A DNA stretch of 62,002 bases from Pseudomonadota bacterium (GTDB taxonomy: Bacteria > Myxococcota_A > Polyangia > Polyangiales > Polyangiaceae), in NCBI GenBank assembly GCA_023428245.1, contig JAEYYX010000027.1, forward strand, positions 1 through 62,002, read 5' to 3'. The notes beneath the pieces are model-generated. The model saw nothing but the letters and a program-made list of their open reading frames with translations, had not been told where the DNA came from and did no database searches. Shown piece by piece: positions 8,983 to 15,653 of this stretch. A program made the translations under genes and the position numbers. The stretch's first letter is position 1. Each line of letters opens with the position of its first letter.

Positions 8983-9519
8983 TCACGGCGAGCGCAGCTC
9001 CGTATCGGGGCTGGGAGCGACACTCGCGCCGCTCTCGGGGCAAAGCATGAGCTTTGTGATCGGGAGGCCCGCTGGAGGGACCACGTCCACCTTGATCTTA
9101 TCGCCGTCCCGGCAAGCGACCTGCCCAGCGTAGGGCGTGTTGCCGACGCGGCGCCCCTGAATGAAGACCTCGGAGCGTGGCGGACCGAAATCCACCATGA
9201 TCGAGCGCAGTCTGACCTCAGCGCGCGCGGGCACCTGGGCCCCGGGATCGTCCTTCTTGGCGGCGTCTTGCTCGGCCTTGGCCTGCTCGGCGAGCTTCTT
9301 CACATCCTCGAGCTCATTTCCGCCGAGGAGCTCATCGAGAGGCCCTCGCTCCTTCGAGGCAGCCGAACGCGGCGCCAGCTCTCGCTCCGAGGCGGAGCGC
9401 TCCTTGGCGACGGCGATGGCCGAACCAGCGAGCCGAAAGCTGATGAAAAGCGCCGCCGCCACGACCACATGGCGTCCGATCCACGATGTGTACGCGCAGA
9501 GCGCTCCGACCTTTGCCAT
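8983..9519 (-). CDS. Membrane-anchored PEGA-like domain protein
   Basis: The ATG at 9519 lies one nucleotide after the stop of the ATPase gene, which decides the start. The 177-residue protein has one N-terminal hydrophobic segment (VVVAAALFISF) and then a charged, Ala/Glu/Lys-rich linker of about 70 residues. The C-terminal ~65-residue beta domain contains SEVFIQGRRVGNTPYAGQV, which resembles the PEGA motif pattern (v.idG..vG.tP). PEGA-like domains are usually extracytoplasmic beta-sandwiches. Tight coupling to a GspE/PilB-type ATPase suggests a shared envelope machine; this is inference. Confidence 0.8.
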   Translation of the reverse strand: MAKVGALCAYTSWIGRHVVVAAALFISFRLAGSAIAVAKERSASERELAPRSAASKERGPLDELLGGNELEDVKKLAEQAKAEQDAAKKDDPGAQVPARAEVRLRSIMVDFGPPRSEVFIQGRRVGNTPYAGQVACRDGDKIKVDVVPPAGLPITKLMLCPESGASVAPSPDTELRSP

Positions 9520-9520
9520 G

Positions 9521-11095
9521 TTAACCGACCACCCTGACGACTTCCCGGAGGCTTGTGATACCGCTTCTCGCGAGCGCGACGCCCGCATCGAGCAGGGTCT
9601 CGCCGCCCCCTTGTTTGTAGGCCAAGGCGATCTCGTCCGTCGAACGCTTGTCTACGACGAGCTTCCGGAGCTCAGCGTCCATTACGAGAAGCTCAGCGAT
9701 CGGCGTGCGTCCACTATAGCCCTGTCCGTCACAGTAAGCGCACCCACGCGCCTCATAGAACGTCACGCCCGCGAGCTCGACGCCGAGCCGGGTCAGACGG
9801 TCGGCGAGGAGCCCGGTGGGCAGCTCGGGCTCGCGGCAGTGTGTGCAGAGGGTCCGTACCAGGCGCTGCGAGAGGCAGCCGAGCGTCGCTGAGGCCGCCG
9901 CAAAAGGAGCCACGTGCATATCGAGGAGACGCGCAAAGGTCCCCGCCGCGCTTTCGACGTGGATGGTCGTGAGGATCAAGTGTCCGGTGAGGCCGGCTTG
10001 GAGTGCGATTTCGGCCGTCTCCTGATCGCGGACCTCGCCGATCATGAGCACGTTCGGATCCTGGCGGAGGACACTGCGCAGCACCTGGGCGAAGCCCATG
10101 CCGACCTTCGGATTGACTTGGATTTGGGTCAAAAATGGGAGCTTGAGCTCGATCGGATCTTCGATGCTGACGATGGCCGTCGTGGCGCCGCGGCTGTCTT
10201 TGATGTGGCCGAGGGCCGAATAGAGCGTGGTTGTCTTCCCCGAGCCGACCGGGCCGCTCACGAACAAGATCCCCTCGGGCTTGGTGAGGATCTCGCCTAG
10301 ACGGGCGCAGGCCACTTCCGGAAGGCCGAGCTCGGCAAGCTGGGGAACTTTTCGCGTCCCGCGCACCAGACGCAAGACGATGCGCTCACCGGTGTCCGCC
10401 GGGAGCGCCGAGACGCGCGCTTCGAGGGGCACGCCATCGATCACGTGGCGCAGACGTCCGTCCTGTGGCCGACGGCCATAGGTTTCGAGCTGGGAGAGGA
10501 CCTTGATCCGGATCGTGAGCGCCTGCTGAATGGCAGCGGGGACCGTCGCCATCGAGTAGAGCGTGCCGTGCACGCGGTAGGTGACATGAGCCTCGCCGCC
10601 AGCCGGGCTCAGGTGCACGTCGGAGGCTTCGGCCTTGAGGGCGCCCCGCAGAAGTTCGTCCAGGATCAGCGGAGCGCTCCCTTCCGGCTCCTTTACGAGC
10701 GAGATGACGCGCTCACGGATCTCGGTGAGGACCTCGCGCAGCTCCCCCGAAACGAGCGGGCCGAAGTCTCCGGAACGCGCCGGGCCTCGCCGACCGAGCA
10801 CGAACAACGAAATCTCCGAAGTGAGCCAGAGCAAAGCCCCCCCAAGGGCCAAGGCGCTCACTGTACGGGTGAGGGGCTGGGTCAGCTCCTGTTCTAGCGC
10901 ACTCAGAAACGCCTCCCATCCCCCTCCGCGCGTGGCGGGGCCGTAGTCGGCTGCGACAAGAAAGATCAAGACCGAAGCGACGACGAGCAAGACAGCCGCA
11001 CCGAGCCCCCAAGCGGTGAGGTCGAAGGGCACCCAAGGCCGCGCGCTGGGTCCTCTTGCCCGCGTATTCCCCCGCATCCCGGCACTTTCCACCAT
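9521..11095 (-). CDS. Type II/IV secretion ATPase (GspE/PilB family) with N-terminal membrane anchor
   Basis: The C-terminal two thirds are a secretion-type hexameric ATPase: N2 region with ASDVHLSP, RPQDGR and RVSALP, Walker A GPVGSGKTTT (Lys ~287), Asp box (IVSIEDPIE), Walker B (VLMIGEVRD), His box (GHLILTTIHVESA) and a zinc-type CxxC pair (LCTHC...CAYC). Unlike most GspE/PilB proteins it begins with two hydrophobic segments (GLGAAVLLVVASVLIFLV and a second around residue 85), so it is probably membrane bound. Possible starts are TTG 11113, ATG 11095 and ATG 11077; I list the middle one. No other pilus or secretion gene is adjacent except the PEGA-like protein directly downstream. Confidence 0.88.
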   Translation of the reverse strand: MVESAGMRGNTRARGPSARPWVPFDLTAWGLGAAVLLVVASVLIFLVAADYGPATRGGGWEAFLSALEQELTQPLTRTVSALALGGALLWLTSEISLFVLGRRGPARSGDFGPLVSGELREVLTEIRERVISLVKEPEGSAPLILDELLRGALKAEASDVHLSPAGGEAHVTYRVHGTLYSMATVPAAIQQALTIRIKVLSQLETYGRRPQDGRLRHVIDGVPLEARVSALPADTGERIVLRLVRGTRKVPQLAELGLPEVACARLGEILTKPEGILFVSGPVGSGKTTTLYSALGHIKDSRGATTAIVSIEDPIELKLPFLTQIQVNPKVGMGFAQVLRSVLRQDPNVLMIGEVRDQETAEIALQAGLTGHLILTTIHVESAAGTFARLLDMHVAPFAAASATLGCLSQRLVRTLCTHCREPELPTGLLADRLTRLGVELAGVTFYEARGCAYCDGQGYSGRTPIAELLVMDAELRKLVVDKRSTDEIALAYKQGGGETLLDAGVALARSGITSLREVVRVVG

Positions 11096-11288
11096 CTTCT
11101 CGTTCACTATCAATCTTCCCGAGCTCGCACAATTGCCTCGAAAAGCGGGCTCAGAGAGCTCTGCCGCTGCGCATGCGCGAGTAGTCTTTTACGGCGGCAT
11201 CCACCGGGGTTAGGGGTGGCGCAGGGCGGACAACTGAGGTAACCAGCCCTCGGGGCTTTGAATATTTGGGCCCGAGAGGTTTTAAACG

Positions 11289-12239
11289 ATGAAGAAGATC
11301 TGGGGAATTCCTGATGACAGACGCCTCGCGCGCTCTGCTCTGGGGGCAGCGCTCGTCCTCATGGCGTTCGGTTCGGGCACTGCGCTCGCAGAAGGCGAAA
11401 ATCAGCCGCAGCCGAAGGGGGGACCGGCAGAAGTAAAAACTCTGCGCGCCGAGGCCAAGGGTGAAAGCCCTGGCAAGTCGGCTGAGGCCAAAGCGAAGGT
11501 TGCCGAGGTCAAGGCTGAAAAAGCTGACAAGGCGGACGCGTCTGAAAAGTCCGAAAAGAAAGCGGACAAGGGTAAGAAGGACGACAAGGCCAAGGCGCCC
11601 AAGTCAGCGGCGGCTCGCGCTGACCAGGCTCGCGAGCGTCTCCTCTCCGCGGCCGACGCCGTCGCCAAAGACGCAGACGGTGACCCCGATCCGAAGGTTC
11701 GTGCCGAGCGCCGCGCAGCCCGTCGCGCTTACATGAAGGCTCAGATCGAGCTCCGCCAGAAGGCTGAAAAACCCGAAAAAGGTGAGAAAAAGCCGGGCTT
11801 GAGCGCCGAAAAGAAGGCGGAGCTGAAGACCAAGGCTGATGCCCTCACCGACGAGCGCAAGAAGACCGCTGAGAAGAGGATCGCCGAGCAAAAGGCTCAG
11901 CTCAAGAAGTCCTACAGCGACTCACACCTCTTCCGCCCCATTCGCAATGAACTGCGCCGCCATGCTTGGCGCGTCGCCCGCCTCGAACGAGCTCAGGACG
12001 TCGCGAAGGCAGGCGAGCGAGCGGAGCTCCTCGAGCGCGCCACGAAGCTGCTCGCGGACGAACAGGCGCGTCACGACGAGCGCATGAAGCAGCTCGTCGA
12101 AGTCTGGAAGGCCGCAGGCAAGCCGAAGGGCGAACCCTTCACGCCCACGGCAGCAAAACCGGCCGCACCCGGCGCAGCCGCCACTCCCAAACCGTCCACC
12201 CCCACGCCGGCAGCCACCAAACCCGCGGAGGGCAACTGA
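11289..12239 (+). CDS. Exported Lys/Ala/Glu-rich protein of unknown function
   Basis: The 316-residue product starts with a signal peptide (basic start, ALGAALVLMAFGSGTALA, cleavage near residue 35). The next ~75 residues are a low-complexity Ala/Lys/Glu/Asp segment; the middle ~120-280 is predicted helical, rich in Arg/Lys/Glu and probably coiled coil; the tail is an Ala/Pro/Thr linker. The ATG is preceded by GAGGTTTTAAACG, a plausible ribosome-binding site. Two further exported genes follow on the same strand, the first after only 2 nt. I cannot name a family. Composition resembles surface or periplasmic spacer proteins; a DNA-binding role is unlikely given the signal peptide. Confidence 0.85.
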   Translation: MKKIWGIPDDRRLARSALGAALVLMAFGSGTALAEGENQPQPKGGPAEVKTLRAEAKGESPGKSAEAKAKVAEVKAEKADKADASEKSEKKADKGKKDDKAKAPKSAAARADQARERLLSAADAVAKDADGDPDPKVRAERRAARRAYMKAQIELRQKAEKPEKGEKKPGLSAEKKAELKTKADALTDERKKTAEKRIAEQKAQLKKSYSDSHLFRPIRNELRRHAWRVARLERAQDVAKAGERAELLERATKLLADEQARHDERMKQLVEVWKAAGKPKGEPFTPTAAKPAAPGAAATPKPSTPTPAATKPAEGN

Positions 12240-12241
12240 AC

Positions 12242-12562
12242 ATGAACGACAAAATGCTTCGATCCATGAAGTGGCTCGCCTCAGCCCTCGTCCTCGCGAC
12301 GGTCGCGACGGGCTGCAAGAAGTCCGAGCCGCCGCCTGAGCCCGAGAAGAAGGTTGCGGAGAAAAAGTCCGAGAAAAAGGACAAGAAGCCGAAGGACCGG
12401 CCGATTCCGCTTCCCCGCGTCTCGCCGGAGGAGCCGCGCACCGAGGTCAGCGAATATCCGGTTCCCGATGAGTTCGCCGACGAAGCTGTCAAGTCCGTCT
12501 CTCTCGATCACCTCGAGGCCGAGCTGGACAGCATCGAAGCCGAGATCCTCGGCGGGGGCTGA
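12242..12562 (+). CDS. Small predicted lipoprotein, Lys/Pro/Glu-rich
   Basis: The ATG lies 2 nt after the preceding stop, so the genes are surely co-transcribed. The 106-residue product has a lipoprotein signal with lipobox VATGC (Cys25), then a highly charged low-complexity segment (KKVAEKKSEKKDKKPKD), then an acidic C-terminus ending EAELDSIEAEILGGG. No conserved domain is recognisable. It may be an anchor or accessory subunit for the protein encoded upstream. An intrinsic terminator follows at 12589. Confidence 0.82.
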   Translation: MNDKMLRSMKWLASALVLATVATGCKKSEPPPEPEKKVAEKKSEKKDKKPKDRPIPLPRVSPEEPRTEVSEYPVPDEFADEAVKSVSLDHLEAELDSIEAEILGGG

Positions 12563-12588
12563 TCCGCGCACCGAGCTCGCCCCACAAG

Positions 12589-12622
12589 GAAACCCCGTCT
12601 GACCTCGCGTCGACGGGGTTTC
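12589..12622 (+). terminator. Intrinsic terminator after the 11289-12562 gene pair
   Basis: The inverted repeat GAAACCCCGTC/GACGGGGTTTC has an 11-bp stem and 12-nt loop and is followed by TTTATG. It lies 27 nt after the lipoprotein stop codon. Confidence 0.75.
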
Positions 12623-12761
12623 TTTATGACTGAAGAGCGGAGAATGGGAGAGCCGTCTCATTCCCCTCCTGAAGGACTCCCCTGCTCGAGATCCAGGAGA
12701 AGATAGGGAGAAGAGCGCCCGGGTTGGTCGCCTCGGGGAACCGTGTTATTTCCGAGCCGGC

Positions 12762-13775
12762 ATGGAAAGGAAACTCACAAGACTCTCAGCATCGCTTGGT
12801 CTCCTCCTCAGCGCATCGATCCTGATCACAGGATGCGGATACAGCGAGGACGAGTGGCAGGCGCAGCTCGACAAGTACAACCAGCTCGCTTCCAAGCAGA
12901 AAGCCACGGAGGACGAGCTCGAGGCTGAAAAAGCCCGGGTCGCCGCTCTCGAGAAGGAGCTCGAGGCTCTCGGCTACCGCCTTGGGTCAGAGAAGCAGAA
13001 GCTCGAAAGCGCTCTCGAAGAGTACCGCGCTCGCGCGGCCGCTCTTGAGCGCATCAAGGGCCGACTCGAGGCTCTCCGCAAGAAGCTCGAAGAGCTGACC
13101 AAGCTCGGCTTGAGTATCCAGATCCGCAAGAACCGCATGGTCATCTCGCTGCCCGGCGACGTCTTGTTCGCGAGCGGAAAGGACGAACTCGAGGCCAAGG
13201 GCAAGGAAATCCTCGGTCTGGTCGCCAAAGCGATCCGCGAAGACGAAGATCTTTCCAAGCGCACCTATCAGGTCGCTGGTCACACCGACAACGAGAAGAT
13301 CTCGTCCGTGGCCACGAGGACCAAGTTCAAGGACAACTGGGGGCTCTCGCTCATGCGCGCGCGCACGGTTCTCCTCTTCCTCGTCACGCCGACGGACGAC
13401 GCGAAGAACCCGGGCGGTGGCCTCGACGATTCCTTGTGGAGCGCTTCAGGTTACGGCGAGACCGATCCGATCGCCACGAACGAGGACGCTGATGGACGCT
13501 CGAAGAATCGCCGCGTCGAGCTGATCATGATGCCGAACGTTGAGGAAATGCTCGACCTGAAGTCCCTCGTCGACTCCGCGGAAGAGGAAACGAATGCGGT
13601 TCCGACTGCAGCGAAGAAGGCCGCCCCGGCCAAGGCCGACTCCACCACTCCGGGCAAGGCCACTCAGTCGACCCCCGGCAAGGCCACTCAGTCGACCCCC
13701 GGCAAAGCCACCCAGTCGACCCCCGGAAAAGCCACCGAGCCGACGACTGGCAAAGCCACCGAGCCGAAGAAGTGA
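12762..13775 (+). CDS. OmpA-family peptidoglycan-binding lipoprotein with coiled coil and C-terminal repeats
   Basis: The 337-residue protein has a lipoprotein signal (lipobox ILITGC). Residues ~27-115 are a heptad-rich coiled coil of Glu/Lys/Leu/Ala. An OmpA C-terminal domain spans ~125-255, with SLPGDVLFASGKDEL at its start, AGHTDNEKI and NWGLSLMRA in the peptidoglycan-binding core and GYGETDPIA plus KNRRVELIM at its end. These match the usual f..gsa.l, GHTD, N..LS..RA and N RRVei motifs. The C-terminus is a Lys/Thr/Pro tail of five or so 8-residue repeats around STPGKATQ. It likely tethers the outer membrane to peptidoglycan. A strong terminator follows. Confidence 0.92.
   Translation: MERKLTRLSASLGLLLSASILITGCGYSEDEWQAQLDKYNQLASKQKATEDELEAEKARVAALEKELEALGYRLGSEKQKLESALEEYRARAAALERIKGRLEALRKKLEELTKLGLSIQIRKNRMVISLPGDVLFASGKDELEAKGKEILGLVAKAIREDEDLSKRTYQVAGHTDNEKISSVATRTKFKDNWGLSLMRARTVLLFLVTPTDDAKNPGGGLDDSLWSASGYGETDPIATNEDADGRSKNRRVELIMMPNVEEMLDLKSLVDSAEEETNAVPTAAKKAAPAKADSTTPGKATQSTPGKATQSTPGKATQSTPGKATEPTTGKATEPKK
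13639..13770 (+). repeat. 24-bp in-frame tandem repeats in the OmpA-family gene
   Basis: About five copies of a 24-bp unit (CAGTCGACCCCCGGCAAGGC plus CACT) encode the octapeptide QSTPGKAT with small variations toward the 3' end (EPTTGKAT, EPKK). The central copies are nearly identical at the DNA level, so copy number is likely to vary between strains. Confidence 0.9.
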
Positions 13776-13830
13776 GGCAGCTGGCGCGCTTGGCTCCCAG
13801 TGCGCGCTTCTGAGGCGCCGAGGGGGCTTT

Positions 13831-13867
13831 CACGAGCGATCTCGGATTTATCTTGAGATCGCTCGTG
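13831..13867 (+). terminator. Strong intrinsic terminator after the OmpA-family gene
   Basis: A perfect 13-bp inverted repeat CACGAGCGATCTC/GAGATCGCTCGTG with an 11-nt loop is followed by GTGTTTTGTG. It lies 55 nt after the stop codon. Confidence 0.88.
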
Positions 13868-14217
13868 GTGTTTTGTGAGGAGGGCTCCCCCTCGCTGCCC
13901 TCGGGGTCACTCCGCGCCGCGCGCGGTGCGCGAAACTCGGGCGCTCCCGGGACTCCCTTCCGCGCGCGGCGCGGGGCCCTCTTGGCCGCGCCATGGGCGG
14001 CGCGGCCGAGGGTCCCGGGACTCCCTGCCCTCGACTTTTCGAACGTCGCGCCGCCGCGGCGCTTTCATCCGAGGCCACCCCGAGAGCCGAACTGAGCACT
14101 GGAGCGGCGCCGCCGCGGCGCCTCTCGTTGGGCCTCAGACCGAAGCGGCTGAAGGCATACCGAGCGCGCGCCGCCGCGGCGGCGCATCCGAGCACACTCG
14201 GCGGATTCGAGTGCACT

Positions 14218-14261
14218 CGAAGGCTCGGCTGAGTGCACTCAGATGTGATGGGCCGGGGCCC
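14218..14261. repeat. 44-bp dispersed repeat, copy 1 (behind fadA)
   Basis: It aligns without gaps to 42901-42944: a shared block CGAAGGCTCGGCTG, eight variable bases, shared CAGATGTG, one variable base, and shared TGGGCCGGGGCC. About 35 of 44 positions are identical. This copy lies about 190 nt downstream of the fadA stop codon and contains the palindrome GAGTGCACTC in its variable part. Confidence 0.85.
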
Positions 14262-14270
14262 CCAAGAAGG

Positions 14271-14289
14271 AAAAAAGAGCTCACCGAGC
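14271..14289 (-). terminator. Possible intrinsic terminator of the fadN-fadA operon
   Basis: On the minus strand GCTC-GGT-GAGC is followed by TC and six T residues. The stem is only 4-5 bp, but the T tract is the best in the region. It lies about 165 nt beyond the fadA stop. Confidence 0.45.
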
Positions 14290-14454
14290 GGCGGGCTGGG
14301 CCCACTGAGCCACCATACGCGCGAAAGGCTTGCGCCGGTTCTCCTGGCTCGGTCAGGCGTCTCCCTGAGCCACCCAAAGAACTCGGGCCGGGCCAGGGCG
14401 AGGGAGACCCCTCTCTTGTGAGCTCGATGCACCCGGGCGAGCGCTCAGAAGGCC

Positions 14455-15606
14455 CTAGAGGCGCTCGAAGAGCCCGGCGGCGCCCCTGCCGCCGCCGACG
14501 CACATCGACACGAGCCCGTAGCGTCCACTGGACCGCTTGAGCGTGGAGAGAGCCGTCGCCGTGAGCTTCGCGCCCGTACAGCCAAGGGGATGTCCAAGGG
14601 CGATGGCGCCGCCGTTGGGATTCGTCTTTGCGGGATCGAGCCCGAGCTTGCGAATGACGGCGAGCGATTGAGCGGCGAAGGCCTCGTTCAGCTCGATGGT
14701 GTCGATCTGGTCGAGAGTCACGCCGGTCTTCTTCAGGAGCTTCGGGATCGCCTCGACGGGCCCGATGCCCATGATCTCGGGAGCTACGCCCGCGACGGCA
14801 TAGCCGACGAACCGTGCGATGGGCTGAAGCCCGAGCTCTCGGGCCTTGGCTTCGCTCATCAAGACGACAAAGGCCGCACCATCGCTCATCTGTGAAGAGT
14901 TCCCGGCGGTGACCGAGCCTCCCTGACGGAAGACAGCAGGCAGCCCGCCGAGGGCTTCGACGGAGGTGTCGGCGCGGGGACCTTCATCGGCGGCCACCGT
15001 GACCCCCTCGTGGGATCGAATGGGCACGATTTCTTCGGAGAAATAGCCGTTTTTTTGAGCCTCGAGGGCGCGCCGGTGGCTCTCGAGGGAGAAGGCGTCT
15101 TGGTCTGCGCGGCTCACCTCGAAACGGCTCGCGACGTTCTCCGCCGTGAGGCCCATGTTCATGTAGATCTCCGGGCGCTGCAGGACGATCGCCGGGTTCA
15201 AGCGAGTGACGTGCCCGCCCATCGGAATCAGGCTCATCGACTCGACGCCGCCCGCGACTCCGACGTCGATGGCGCCGACCTGAATGCGCTCAGCGATCAT
15301 CGCGATCGTCTGGAGTCCGGAAGCGCAGTAGCGGTTCACCGTCGCCGCTGGCACCGAGTCCGGGAGTCCCGCGTGCAGGACGATATTGCGCGCGACGTTC
15401 ATGCCCTGTTCCGCTTCGGGCATGGCGCAACCGACGAGAACGTCCTCGATCAGCTCCAAGGGAAACGGAGCGGCCGCGAGCGTCGCCTTGAGCACCTCTA
15501 CGCCGATGTCGTCGGGACGCGTGGTGCGAAAGACCCCTCGGGGGGCTTTCCCGACGGCGCTTCGCTTCGCGGCTACGATCACGGCTGTATTCTGACCCTG
15601 CATCAT
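14455..15606 (-). CDS. fadA: Acetyl-CoA acyltransferase (thiolase)
   Basis: The thiolase cleaves 3-ketoacyl-CoA with CoA in fatty-acid beta-oxidation. I start at ATG 15606 because AAAGGA lies a few bases upstream; an ATG at 15618 would place that sequence inside the gene. The 383-residue length is typical. The nucleophilic Cys94 is in NRYCASGLQ, the His is in GHPLGCTGAK, and the second Cys is in CVGGGRGAAG. It starts 47 nt after the multifunctional FadN-like gene, the classic two-gene beta-oxidation arrangement. The gene pair together supplies hydratase or isomerase-like, dehydrogenase and thiolase steps. Confidence 0.95.
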   Translation of the reverse strand: MMQGQNTAVIVAAKRSAVGKAPRGVFRTTRPDDIGVEVLKATLAAAPFPLELIEDVLVGCAMPEAEQGMNVARNIVLHAGLPDSVPAATVNRYCASGLQTIAMIAERIQVGAIDVGVAGGVESMSLIPMGGHVTRLNPAIVLQRPEIYMNMGLTAENVASRFEVSRADQDAFSLESHRRALEAQKNGYFSEEIVPIRSHEGVTVAADEGPRADTSVEALGGLPAVFRQGGSVTAGNSSQMSDGAAFVVLMSEAKARELGLQPIARFVGYAVAGVAPEIMGIGPVEAIPKLLKKTGVTLDQIDTIELNEAFAAQSLAVIRKLGLDPAKTNPNGGAIALGHPLGCTGAKLTATALSTLKRSSGRYGLVSMCVGGGRGAAGLFERL

Positions 15607-15653
15607 TGATCCTTTCAAAAAGAGAGCTCGTTGGTCGGGAAGGTGCCTCGTCC

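Larger units (their letters stand above)
13868..14454. other. Gene-free GC-rich intergenic region with palindromic repeats
   Basis: I see no credible gene here. The stretch holds two copies of TCCCGGGACTCCCT (13945-13958 and 14013-14026). It also has three copies of GCGCCGCCGCGGCG-type palindromes starting at 14048, 14107 and 14168, spaced 59 and 61 bp; the third extends to a perfect 18-bp palindrome. Further on are two copies of the palindrome GAGTGCACTC. A 44-bp element shared with the region behind pnp starts at 14218, and a weak terminator for fadA lies at 14271. The composition is more GC-rich than the flanking genes. Confidence 0.75.

Noticed and set aside
11103..11116. TTCACTATCAATCT shared with 61723-61736
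   Set aside because: A 14-base match between two places in a 62-kb window is near chance level, and the flanks do not align.
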